A stretch of DNA of 6,948 bases, from assembly GCA_030620255.1 (NCBI GenBank), contig JAUXFB010000068.1, positions 1 through 6,948 on the forward strand, given 5' to 3'. The notes under the pieces were generated by a model. That model worked only from the letters and a program-made list of their open reading frames with translations, did no database searches and was not told where the DNA came from. Of the stretch, positions 1-6,075 are shown in pieces. How positions within the stretch are numbered: the stretch's first letter is position 1; every line of letters starts with the position of its first letter. Source of the stretch: Candidatus Aminicenantota bacterium. Its GTDB lineage: Bacteria; Acidobacteriota; Aminicenantia; UBA2199. A program made the translations under genes and the position numbers.

Positions 1-993
1 TTCCTTTTCCTTGTCTTTAATAGAAAATTCCATATTCAAGAGTTGATCTCTCTCTACCTTTAAATTCTCCAATTTTTCGATCAACTCTTCAAGACTTAAT
101 CTGTATTTTGTCTTATGTCTATTAAGTCTCATTAATTTCTCTTCGATCTCATTTAATTCGTTTTCATTATATTCAACATGTCCCTTAATATCAGACAATA
201 TAGAAGACAATTCAGGTATAAGCTCGTATAATTTGTTTATTTCATCTTTAAATGAAGACAATTCAGGATAAATTTCATTTAGATACTCAATATTGTTTAA
301 ATTTTCAGCAATCGCATTATATATTGAACTCTCATTTTGATAGAATCTATCTATTATTTGGTCTGATTTTAAAAGTATATCCTCAGCAGATGAGAAAATC
401 TTTAATTTATGTTCAAGTTTCTTATGATCGCCCTTTTCCATATTCAGGTTCTCAATTTCAGATATCTGAAAATTAATAAAATCAGTTTTTTCATTAACCT
501 GTTTATTCTTTTCTTTTAATTCATTTAAATCTTTTAACAATCTCTTTAATTGCTTTGAAACTTCTTCGATCTTTATTAATAGCTCATTGTTTTTAGAGAA
601 TGTATCCAGAAAAACTCTGTGATTTGATGTATTAAGAAGAAAAACATGTTCATTCTGTCCATAAATATTTATTAGATGCACAATTTTTTCTTCTAATTTA
701 ACAAAAGGTACTAATTTTCCATTTATATATGACAAGGATTTTCCTTTATTTACCTCTCTTCTCAGTACGAATTCATCATTTTTTTCTATAAACATTGCCT
801 CAACTATTAATTTATTTTTATCATCTCTAATTAAGTTTTCAGGGACTCTTTTTTTTAAAAAAATAGAAATCGCATCAATCAAAAGTGATTTTCCTGTACC
901 TGTCTCTCCTGTAAATATATTTAAATTTTTAGAGAAATCAATCTCTGATTTCTCTACAACCGCAAAATTTTCTACTTTTAAATAACTTAACAT
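1..993 (-). CDS. recN: DNA repair protein RecN, N-terminal part (runs off the left edge)
   Basis: RecN is an SMC-like cytoplasmic ATPase that acts in recombinational repair of double-strand breaks. The frame is open for 331 codons from ATG 993-991 with no stop before the edge, so the C-terminal part (Walker B, signature motif; the family is about 550 residues) lies outside. The N-terminus MLSYLKVENFAVVEKSEIDF is the typical RecN head strand. Walker A is GETGTGKS at residues 29-36 (most relatives have GETGAGKS). An LRRE...SYING segment follows at about 77-92, then a Q-loop-like GQNEH at 112-116 where GQHEH is usual. From about residue 135 the sequence is Lys/Glu/Leu-rich with heptad character, the ascending arm of the coiled coil. 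The region between Walker A and the Q-loop looks slightly compact compared with E. coli RecN as recalled. The Shine-Dalgarno sequence is weak (GGAT/GAG), but a strong promoter lies just upstream. No LexA-like box was seen. Confidence 0.92.
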   Translation of the reverse strand, partial: MLSYLKVENFAVVEKSEIDFSKNLNIFTGETGTGKSLLIDAISIFLKKRVPENLIRDDKNKLIVEAMFIEKNDEFVLRREVNKGKSLSYINGKLVPFVKLEEKIVHLINIYGQNEHVFLLNTSNHRVFLDTFSKNNELLIKIEEVSKQLKRLLKDLNELKEKNKQVNEKTDFINFQISEIENLNMEKGDHKKLEHKLKIFSSAEDILLKSDQIIDRFYQNESSIYNAIAENLNNIEYLNEIYPELSSFKDEINKLYELIPELSSILSDIKGHVEYNENELNEIEEKLMRLNRHKTKYRLSLEELIEKLENLKVERDQLLNMEFSIKDKEKE

Positions 994-1022
994 TAATTCA
1001 ACTCATAATCCTTTATTCTCTC

Positions 1023-1051
1023 AATATACAAAAAGCGTGCATAAATGTCAA
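1023..1051 (-). promoter_or_regulatory. sigma-70-type promoter for recN
   Basis: On the minus strand a perfect -35 TTGACA (1051-1046) is separated by exactly 17 bases from a -10 TATATT (1028-1023). Predicted transcription starts near 1016, giving a leader of about 23 bases before the recN ATG at 993. It lies between the beta-propeller gene stop and recN, so recN can be transcribed independently of the upstream gene. No inverted-repeat operator or SOS box is evident around it. Confidence 0.75.
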
Positions 1052-1070
1052 TTACAAGGTTTGTGTCAGG

Positions 1071-2243
1071 TTATTTTTTAGAAAAAACTTCTTTTAAGGA
1101 GTTGATTTTATATTCAGTATATATGTTTCTATCTTCTTTTTCCTCAATCACACCAATAAAGCTATTAAAAAACTTAAAACAAACTGCTGATTTCAGGTTA
1201 TCTATATTTACTTGATAAAGATATTTTCCCTCGGAATCAAAAATATCATATTCTACATTTCGAAACCCTTTTATAACAAAAGCCAGGAGAAACCCAGATG
1301 GCAGTACCCTTAGTTCTCTAATAGCAGGTGATGTACGTGGGAGGCTATTTCTAACTTCTTTTAGCAGATTCTCTGGCCATGTACCAAAGCTTGCTACAAT
1401 TGCATCATAATCTGCTTCTGTAAAATTTGTATTCTTGTGTTTTCTTGAAATTATCATTTTTAAGTGATTTGCCCAATCCTTAACCCATATTTTATATTGG
1501 TCAGTTCGGGAAAAATAAATAAGCTCTGTATGTCTATTCAATGAAAAAGTAAAATCTGATATAACACCAGGGTTTGGTATCACTGAAATACGTCTCTTCC
1601 CATTTGGGATAAAAAACCTGCCTATGTTTTCTGATTTCATAGCATTAAAAAGAGTTTTTTCATTCCTAAGATTAATAAAAGAAATATACACATTAAAATC
1701 TTCACTCTTACCTAAACCGAATTCTTCTCTTATGGCAATAAAGCGATTCTCATCAACCATCTCTTTAATACGATAAAAATGCTTTAGTTTAAACTCTTCT
1801 AATAATTCTCCATCCAAACTGAACTTACAGATTTTCCTGTTCTTTGTAATATATAAATTGTTATTTAATATCTGAATTTTTGGGTAGCGATCAAATTCAC
1901 CCGGCCCTTCACCTTTATTCAGAAAATTTTTTTCAAGGTTTTTCTTTCTATTGAATTTGTAAATCTTGACATTCCTTCCATCCAGCAGAAAGATATTTCT
2001 ATTATTATCAATAACAAAGGAATTAAAAATAACATCTTTTTCTTTTGATCCCAGATCCTTAGGGTCAATTGAGAAACTTCTTTCTAATTTTAGCTGATGT
2101 TGACCTTTTAAAGGAGTTTGAGAGTTTTTTACATATTTATTAGTTTCTTCATTTTCTTTATGTTGTTTATCCATTGATTTCTCTTTACTGCAAAAGCAAA
2201 ATAATAAAACAATCAAAATTAGAATTAAAACACTTCTTTTCAC
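1071..2243 (-). CDS. Exported six-bladed beta-propeller protein, probable lipoprotein
   Basis: This is a 390-residue protein of the six-bladed beta-propeller (NHL-like) family common in Aminicenantes, Acidobacteriota and Bacteroidetes; its molecular function is not known. The start is GTG at 2243, with AAGGA seven bases upstream. Residues 1-18 are a basic-hydrophobic export signal ending in LLFCFC followed by SKEK. Cys16 or Cys18 could be lipidated, but Phe at position -1 makes the lipobox non-canonical, so lipid anchoring is inferred. Residues 19-50 form a charged linker. The propeller begins near 52, with repeated strand patterns (NIFLLDGRNVKIYKF at about 83-97, NLYITKNRKICKFSLDGELL further on) and the diagnostic GEGPGEF at 111-117. 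C-terminal blades include LPSGFLLAF and a YDIFDSEGKYLYQV strand. It is divergent from the DUF2147 gene and co-directional with recN, to which it has no obvious functional tie. Confidence 0.82.
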   Translation of the reverse strand: MKRSVLILILIVLLFCFCSKEKSMDKQHKENEETNKYVKNSQTPLKGQHQLKLERSFSIDPKDLGSKEKDVIFNSFVIDNNRNIFLLDGRNVKIYKFNRKKNLEKNFLNKGEGPGEFDRYPKIQILNNNLYITKNRKICKFSLDGELLEEFKLKHFYRIKEMVDENRFIAIREEFGLGKSEDFNVYISFINLRNEKTLFNAMKSENIGRFFIPNGKRRISVIPNPGVISDFTFSLNRHTELIYFSRTDQYKIWVKDWANHLKMIISRKHKNTNFTEADYDAIVASFGTWPENLLKEVRNSLPRTSPAIRELRVLPSGFLLAFVIKGFRNVEYDIFDSEGKYLYQVNIDNLKSAVCFKFFNSFIGVIEEKEDRNIYTEYKINSLKEVFSKK

Positions 2244-2438
2244 TTTTTTTTCCTTAACTTAGTTATATTTTATTTATATGATAAGAAGCACCTTCAAATT
2301 CAATTCTCAATGAATGTGACATATTTAAATTTTATAACATCTTAATTAACAATGCAAAATACGAGACCTAACACTTTTTTTTCTTGAAATTAATTGTTTT
2401 ATTTATTAGAATTATTAATTCAGAACTAAGGAGTTAAA
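2244..2438. other. Divergent intergenic region between propeller and DUF2147 genes
   Basis: These 195 bases separate two divergently transcribed genes. The right end carries a good promoter for the DUF2147 gene (listed separately). The left end carries the Shine-Dalgarno AAGGA (2255-2251, minus) for the propeller gene. For the minus strand several TTGAA-like and TATAA-like hexamers exist between 2260 and 2315, but none combines a good spacer with two good boxes, so I do not call that promoter. No open frame, RNA gene or strong hairpin was seen. Confidence 0.5.
2384..2412 (+). promoter_or_regulatory. sigma-70-type promoter for the DUF2147 gene
   Basis: The -35 TTGAAA (2384-2389) and -10 TAGAAT (2407-2412) are separated by exactly 17 bases. 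Transcription would begin near 2419, leaving a short leader of about 20 bases that contains the AAGGAG ribosome binding site (2428-2433) five bases before the ATG at 2439. Confidence 0.6.
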
Positions 2439-2906
2439 ATGAAAAAATTAATAGCCATTACATGTTTTGTGATTCTTCTGTTTTCATTCAATATAAAAGC
2501 AACACCAGACAACACATCACCTATAGGTTTATGGAAAACCATAGATGACGGTACGGGTGAGTTGAAGTCAATTGTTAAGATATGGCTTGAACATGGAAAA
2601 TTAATAGGTAAAATAAAAAAAATCTTTCCCAAACCAGACGAGGATCAAAATCCAAAATGTGATAAATGTAAAGGCAAAAGAAAGGATAAGCCTGTTCTTG
2701 GAATGATTTTTTTGTGGGGATTTACTCCTTCTGATAGCAAGTGGAAAGGAGGAAAGATACTTGATCCTGAAAACGGTAAAGTTTATAAATGTGTGTTGAG
2801 AGTAGTAGATGGAGGAGAAAAACTAAAGGTTTTTGGTTATATAAGAATCATCTTTAAAATAGGAAGAACTCAAACATGGCTTCGTGCACAGGAAAGCGAT
2901 CTCTAA
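2439..2906 (+). CDS. Secreted DUF2147 family protein
   Basis: This 155-residue protein belongs to DUF2147 (PF09917), a family of small exported proteins of unknown function, probably beta-sheet rich. Residues 1-21 are a Sec signal peptide (MKKLIAITCFVILLFSF core, probable cleavage after NIKA). The mature part shows the family landmarks in order: GLWKTIDDGTGELKSIVKI (30-48), a CDKCKGKRKDKP segment with a CxxC pair (Cys74, Cys77), GMIFLWGF (88-95), GGKILDPENGKVYKC (104-118) and the terminal GRTQTW (142-147). The length is normal for the family and nothing looks broken. ATG 2439 has AAGGAG five bases upstream. The gene stands alone: its left neighbour is divergent and its right neighbour (sirtuin) is convergent. 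The CxxC could bind metal or form a disulfide in the periplasm; that is inference. Confidence 0.9.
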   Translation: MKKLIAITCFVILLFSFNIKATPDNTSPIGLWKTIDDGTGELKSIVKIWLEHGKLIGKIKKIFPKPDEDQNPKCDKCKGKRKDKPVLGMIFLWGFTPSDSKWKGGKILDPENGKVYKCVLRVVDGGEKLKVFGYIRIIFKIGRTQTWLRAQESDL

Positions 2907-2923
2907 TTCAGATTAGTAGATAA

Positions 2924-2940
2924 TTATTTAAATTAAATAA
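2924..2940. repeat. AT-only inverted repeat between convergent genes
   Basis: TTATTTAA (2924-2931), one A, then TTAAATAA (2933-2940) form a perfect inverted repeat in the gap between the DUF2147 stop and the sirtuin stop. It contains no G-C pairs and no following T-tract on the plus strand (an A-run follows), so it is a poor rho-independent terminator. It may be chance in such AT-rich DNA. Confidence 0.3.
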
Positions 2941-2990
2941 AAAAAGAATATATAAGCAAAAGAGGAAGTCATTTTTTTTCTAATCCTTGC

Positions 2991-3005
2991 AGGTTATTTA
3001 AACCT
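2991..3005. repeat. Small inverted repeat at the sirtuin gene end
   Basis: AGGTT (2991-2995) and AACCT (3001-3005) flank a five-base loop and overlap the last bases of the sirtuin stop codon region. A T-run lies at about 2971-2979 on the plus strand but on the wrong side to make a plus-strand terminator, and no T-tract follows on the minus strand. It may act as a weak structure at the transcript end; no terminator is claimed. Confidence 0.25.
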
Positions 3006-3744
3006 ATAAGTTTTTCACTAATTTATCAATTACTTCTGTTGCCTTCCCTTTGAGAAAAACATCTGTGATACTATCTGTATAATTTGATTTTTTAACATTT
3101 ATTTCAATAATTGATATCATATTATTTTTCGCAATAATAGGAATTTGAGAAGCTGGCATAATTTCTCCTGTAGTCCCTATTACAAGAAATACATCGGAAA
3201 TTTCTGCTTCTCTAAAGGATTTTGTTATATCCGGTTCATACAACGGTTCACTAAAAAATATAAAATCTGGTTTTAATAACCCACCACATTTTTCACATCT
3301 TGGCGGCAAGTTATTCAAATATTTTTCTTCGACTGAAACCGTATAATCGCAATTAATGCATACCAGATTCCTGGAATTTCCATGAATCTCATAAACTTCC
3401 TTACTACCGGCTTCTTGATGCAGGTTATCAATATTCTGTGTAATTATAGCATTTAGATAACCATTCTTTTCCATCTCGGCTAAACCTATATGACCACGAT
3501 TTGGTTTTGCTTCGCCAAAAAAATCAAAAAATATCTCTTTTATCAATTTCCAAGCTTTTAATGGATGGGCTTTAAAATATCCAATATCAAGAAAGATAGG
3601 ATCATATTTACTCCACAATCCATTCTCTCCACGAAAAGGAGGAATCCCACTCTCTACAGAAATACCAGCACCAGTAAATCCTGTTACTCTTCTTGCGTTT
3701 CTAATTATTTCTACAGCTTTATCAATCATTTGGTTAAGTTCCAT
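3004..3744 (-). CDS. Sir2-family NAD-dependent protein deacylase (sirtuin)
   Basis: Sirtuins remove acyl groups from lysine using NAD+, giving nicotinamide and O-acyl-ADP-ribose, in the cytoplasm. Numbered from ATG 3744, the 246-residue protein shows GAGIS (25-29) followed by ESGIPPFRG, the QNIDNLHQEAGS segment (103 onward, with Asp106), catalytic His121 in EIHGN, a zinc site Cys129-x2-Cys132 ... Cys150-x2-Cys153, then KPDFIFFSEPL and GTTGEIMPAS. Common relatives have FFGE and GTS at the last two places. The YxxR pair of desuccinylase-type sirtuins is not seen in the KAWKLIKEIFF region, so a plain deacetylase or another acyl preference is likely. A TTG at 3771 in frame would add nine residues but overlaps the upstream gene. 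ATG 3744 follows that gene's TAA by one base and gives the usual N-terminal length. A GAAGGAG stands 18 bases upstream, so translational coupling is likely. The stop is TAG. Confidence 0.92.
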   Translation of the reverse strand: MELNQMIDKAVEIIRNARRVTGFTGAGISVESGIPPFRGENGLWSKYDPIFLDIGYFKAHPLKAWKLIKEIFFDFFGEAKPNRGHIGLAEMEKNGYLNAIITQNIDNLHQEAGSKEVYEIHGNSRNLVCINCDYTVSVEEKYLNNLPPRCEKCGGLLKPDFIFFSEPLYEPDITKSFREAEISDVFLVIGTTGEIMPASQIPIIAKNNMISIIEINVKKSNYTDSITDVFLKGKATEVIDKLVKNL

Positions 3745-3745
3745 T

Positions 3746-4096
3746 TTATTCTTTGGCAAATTCTCCTTCAATAACTTCTAACAATGCTTTTTTTATTTTA
3801 CCTTTCTTGAAAAAAAGTTTTATTCCCCTTTTTTCCAATCTCTTTATACCCTTTTTACCTATCATATTAGAAATAACAATTTCACAATCTTTAATTAATC
3901 CATACACATCTAAAGTTTTCAAATGTTGCATAGTGTTTTCATAGGGGTTATTTCTTTTTTCAATCAGTCTAAATTTTTTACCAACAACTTCGTAAATATA
4001 CATCTTTTCTGCCATACCCAACATTTTTGTAAAAACACTCTTTCCGTCATTTGTTGGGATTGCAATTTTAATGTGTTTTTCTCTATTTTCGTTCAT
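3746..4096 (-). CDS. NifX/NifB-like dinitrogenase iron-molybdenum cofactor family protein
   Basis: This 116-residue protein resembles the PF02579 fold of NifX, NafY and the NifB C-terminus, which binds iron-sulfur or FeMo cofactor precursors. Many stand-alone members in anaerobes have no known role, and no nif gene is seen here. It shows the N-terminal strand IKIAIPTNDGKSVFTKMLG (9-27), a YIYEVV strand (33-38), and the region LIKDCEIVISNMIGKKGIKR (67-86), followed by GIKLFFKKG. The single Cys71 in the DCEIVI motif matches the DC-x-VI pattern of the family. ATG 4096 is the only good start, but no Shine-Dalgarno is visible before it. It lies 83 bases after the metallo-beta-lactamase gene stop and one base before the sirtuin ATG, so all three probably share a transcript. 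Confidence 0.8.
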   Translation of the reverse strand: MNENREKHIKIAIPTNDGKSVFTKMLGMAEKMYIYEVVGKKFRLIEKRNNPYENTMQHLKTLDVYGLIKDCEIVISNMIGKKGIKRLEKRGIKLFFKKGKIKKALLEVIEGEFAKE

Positions 4097-4179
4097 TTTA
4101 TCTGAATGGAGATTTATTTAAAACTATTTCAGCAGACAAACCATAAACCACTTACAAGTTTTTGAATAGAGCTTATTTC

Positions 4180-4818
4180 TCATATTTCTACTACTCTTCC
4201 GGCTCCGCCTTCAATATATTTTTCAGGATAAAGTTCTTTTATTTCTTTGATGTACTTTGTGCAATGAGTAGGACATAGCAAATCCAAATCTTTCAATAAC
4301 TCAAATTGGTCAAATCCATGAAAACCGCCAATTAGAGCGTAAGGGTTACCGAATTGTGAGGCCGTTTCAAGAATTTTACTTATACCCGGATGGGAGCAGC
4401 CCACAATTATTACTATCCCTTTTTCAGTTTTCAGAATCAACGATTGCTCAATATTATCAAGCTCGCCCGTGGAAAAAATGTTATTGTAAAGTTTTCGTGC
4501 TTCATTGACATATTCTCTTTCGCGTACATTAAATATTCCTCGTAGAGTAGGCGGAACATAAAGTTTTACATCATTATTTTCATTAAGAAAGGCAGATAAT
4601 CCCCCGGTGTGATCAAAATGATTGTGCGACATAAAAACTGTATCAATAATTTTCGGATCAATTCTTAGCTTTTGCATGTTGTCTAAAAGAATTTTTCCGT
4701 TTCCGCCACTGTCAAACAGAATATTCCTACCGTTAAATTCTATCAATGCAGCAAATCCCCAATCGAATTTCAGCCCTTTCTTATAAACCGTGTTATCATA
4801 AAGAATTGTTATTTTTAT
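4180..4818 (-). CDS. COG1237-type metallo-beta-lactamase-fold hydrolase with ATA at the start position
   Basis: This is a metal-dependent hydrolase of the COG1237 branch of the MBL fold. One archaeal member (MJ0301) is reported as a dihydropterin/RFA-P synthase, but most are uncharacterised. Numbered from the ATA at 4818, the 212 residues show the SHNHFDH motif (metal ligands His65, His67, Asp69, His70), GCSHPG with His143, GGFHGF with His167 and CPTHCT with His185; FDSGG at 35-39 is the usual beta-strand Asp turn. The family N-terminus, normally MKITILYDN, is present here as IKITILYDN, encoded from ATA 4818. AGGAGG stands eight bases before that ATA, and an in-frame TAA (4836-4834) excludes any upstream start. 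The first conventional start, TTG 4746, would delete 24 conserved residues including the WGFAALIE strand. Either ATA is used poorly or the gene has lost its ATG. It heads the putative operon with the NifX-like and sirtuin genes. Confidence 0.82.
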   Translation of the reverse strand: MKITILYDNTVYKKGLKFDWGFAALIEFNGRNILFDSGGNGKILLDNMQKLRIDPKIIDTVFMSHNHFDHTGGLSAFLNENNDVKLYVPPTLRGIFNVREREYVNEARKLYNNIFSTGELDNIEQSLILKTEKGIVIIVGCSHPGISKILETASQFGNPYALIGGFHGFDQFELLKDLDLLCPTHCTKYIKEIKELYPEKYIEGGAGRVVEI

Positions 4819-4825
4819 AAAATTT

Positions 4826-4833
4826 TCCTCCTC
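4826..4833 (-). promoter_or_regulatory. Strong ribosome binding site that points to the ATA codon
   Basis: On the minus strand GAGGAGGA (4833-4826) includes a perfect AGGAGG, eight bases before ATA 4818-4816. This site decides the gene start: no ATG, GTG or TTG is correctly placed after it. Confidence 0.75.
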
Positions 4834-4865
4834 TTATCTTTTGATTTCGATTTCTTTCAGGGAAA

Positions 4866-4894
4866 ATGATAAGACAGTCAATTTTTAATGTCAA
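4866..4894 (-). promoter_or_regulatory. sigma-70-type promoter for the metallo-beta-lactamase operon
   Basis: On the minus strand the consensus -35 TTGACA (4894-4889) is followed after exactly 17 bases by -10 TATCAT (4871-4866). Transcription would start near 4859, about 40 bases before the ATA start position. The TGA inside the -35 box is also the stop codon of the aminotransferase relic, so the promoter sits at the extreme 3' end of that former gene. Confidence 0.75.
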
Positions 4895-4998
4895 GAATAA
4901 ATACCATAGGAAATCCCTTTTTTCATTCGGGCAAATGCTTCGTTTATCATCTCATCAGTAATACAAAATGAAAGTATAATATGACTTTCCACGGTTAA
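4891..4998 (-). pseudogene. Relic of a class I/II aminotransferase (C-terminal end only)
   Basis: In the minus-strand frame ending at TGA 4893-4891, codons 4998-4894 read LTVESHIILSFCITDEM and on through INEAFARMKKGIS. This matches the style of the last 30 or so residues of PLP-dependent class I/II aminotransferases, where a (V/R)LSF strand is followed by an acidic turn and a helix ending in basic residues. An in-frame TAA lies immediately upstream (5001-4999), and nothing recognisable as the rest of the protein is found between 5002 and 5123. The fragment lacks a start, the cofactor lysine and every catalytic part, so it is a dead remnant. It lies in the same orientation as the metallo-beta-lactamase operon, suggesting a former upstream neighbour. 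Family assignment rests on a short stretch and is moderate. Confidence 0.5.
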
Positions 4999-5123
4999 TT
5001 ATTTAAATAAAGAAGCAATTAAGATAATTTATGGTTTTATTTATATTTAGTAAATTGCACATTAATTTCGAACAAATTAGGGATATTTTCGTATAAAAAT
5101 TATTATAAAAGAGGAGAAAATAC

Positions 5124-6046
5124 ATGAAAAAAGGAATCATAAAAATCACTTTTATTTTAGTTATTATTTCAATACTTAGTAACTCTTCCATTTACGGAAA
5201 AAAAGCAAGTAAAGTCAATTTAAAAGGGTTTTCAAAATTTGTTGAAAAAATGATGAAAGAATGGGAAGTTCCAGGAGCAGCTATAGCTATTGTAAAGGAT
5301 GGAAAGATCGTTTTTGCAAGAAGTTATGGTTACAGAGATATGAAGAAAAAACTGAAAGTAACCCCAGATACTCTGTTTGCTATTGGATCCTGTACCAAAG
5401 CTTTTACAGCCACAATACTGGGCATACTGGTGGATGAAGGAAAATTGGAATGGGATGGGGAATAAATGCTTACAGGGGACATCTTTTAATATTTCATGGA
5501 GGCGGTATTGACGGATTTATATCCAGAGTCTCTTTCTTACCCCTCGATAATACAGGAATTGTCATATTAACAAACAGTGACAGGGGAGGCAGTGCATTAT
5601 GTTCTATTATTACCTATAATCTCTTTGACCGTATACTAAAGCTTACACAAGTTCCATGGGCCAAACGTATCAAAGAACGTGCAGATAAAGCCAAAAAAGA
5701 TGCTGAGCAAGCCAAGAAAAAAAAGGACAAACACAGAAAACTGAACACAAAACCCTCTCATAATATGGAGGATTATACTGGAAACTTTGAAAATCCTGGA
5801 TATGGTGTCCTAACAATTAAAAAAGATGTAGATCAATTAAAAGCTACATTCAATAATATTGGTTTTAAAGTACAACACTTTCATTACGATATCTTCGAGC
5901 TTTCCTCTAAAACCTTTGAAAAACAAAAATTCAAAGCTTCTTTTCATACAGATGTGAAAGGGAACATCAGCAAAGTTTCCATTCCCCTTCAAACCGGGGT
6001 TAAAGATATTGAATTTTACAGAATACCAGAAAAAAGGAAAAAATAA
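5124..6046 (+). pseudogene. Secreted beta-lactamase-family serine hydrolase with internal deletion and frameshift
   Basis: Intact relatives are exported class C beta-lactamase-like serine hydrolases/esterases with a C-terminal DUF3471-type domain. ATG 5124 has GAGGAG seven bases upstream and begins a signal peptide (residues 1 to about 25). The N-terminal part reads VPGAAIAIVKDGKIVFARSYGY and carries the nucleophile motif Ser89-x-x-Lys92 in GSCTKAF, then DEGKLEWD, and stops at TAA 5463. From 5450, two bases out of phase, the C-terminal part resumes with WGINAYRGHLLIFHGGGIDG (the HGG motif), VSFLPLDNTGIVILTNS, a Lys-rich linker (about 5665-5750) and the terminal domain MEDYTGNFENPGYGVLTI...DVKGNISKVSIP, ending at TAA 6046. 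The middle of the domain, including the YxN motif (my estimate 200-270 residues), is missing. The junction has a tandem ATGGG ATGGG (5450-5459), consistent with short-homology deletion. No active enzyme is expected. Confidence 0.88.
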
Positions 6047-6075
6047 TTAATTAAGAGACATATTCATTGTTAAAA

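Larger units (their letters stand above)
4819..5123. other. 305-base intergenic region with relic and opposing regulatory signals
   Basis: This gap holds, from left to right, the Shine-Dalgarno and promoter of the minus-strand metallo-beta-lactamase operon, the aminotransferase C-terminal relic, a 12-base AT palindrome TTATTTAAATAA (4999-5010), and the AT-rich leader of the plus-strand serine hydrolase pseudogene with GAGGAG at 5111-5116. A possible TATAAA (5093-5098) lies before the latter, but no convincing -35 partner is seen. No intact gene or RNA is visible. Confidence 0.55.

Noticed and set aside
252..476. Open frame on the plus strand inside recN
   Set aside because: It lies opposite the well-supported RecN coiled-coil frame, has no ribosome binding site and no recognisable motif.
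2426..2632. Minus-strand open frame across the DUF2147 gene start
   Set aside because: It is antisense to a clear DUF2147 protein with promoter and Shine-Dalgarno, and its product resembles nothing.
2907..3003. Rho-independent terminator between the convergent DUF2147 and sirtuin genes
   Set aside because: The inverted repeats there are AT-only or five base pairs long and lack a T-tract on the correct side.
3745..3771. TTG 3771 as the sirtuin start
   Set aside because: It would overlap the upstream gene by 26 bases and add nine non-conserved residues, with no Shine-Dalgarno before it. ATG 3744 gives the normal spacing to GAGIS.
3565..4105. Several short plus-strand frames opposite the sirtuin and NifX-like genes
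   Set aside because: They are shadows of strongly supported minus-strand genes, rich in Ser/Phe/Asn as expected from antisense AT-rich coding DNA.
2924..5010. Recurring TTATTTAAA at 2924, 2994, 4114 and 4999, all near gene ends or starts
   Set aside because: In DNA this AT-rich a nine-base A/T word is expected several times in intergenic stretches, and the flanks do not match.
5003..5191. Minus-strand 62-codon frame with a hydrophobic stretch
   Set aside because: It is antisense to the signal peptide of the serine hydrolase; antisense of such a region reads as hydrophobic by composition, and no start signal is seen.
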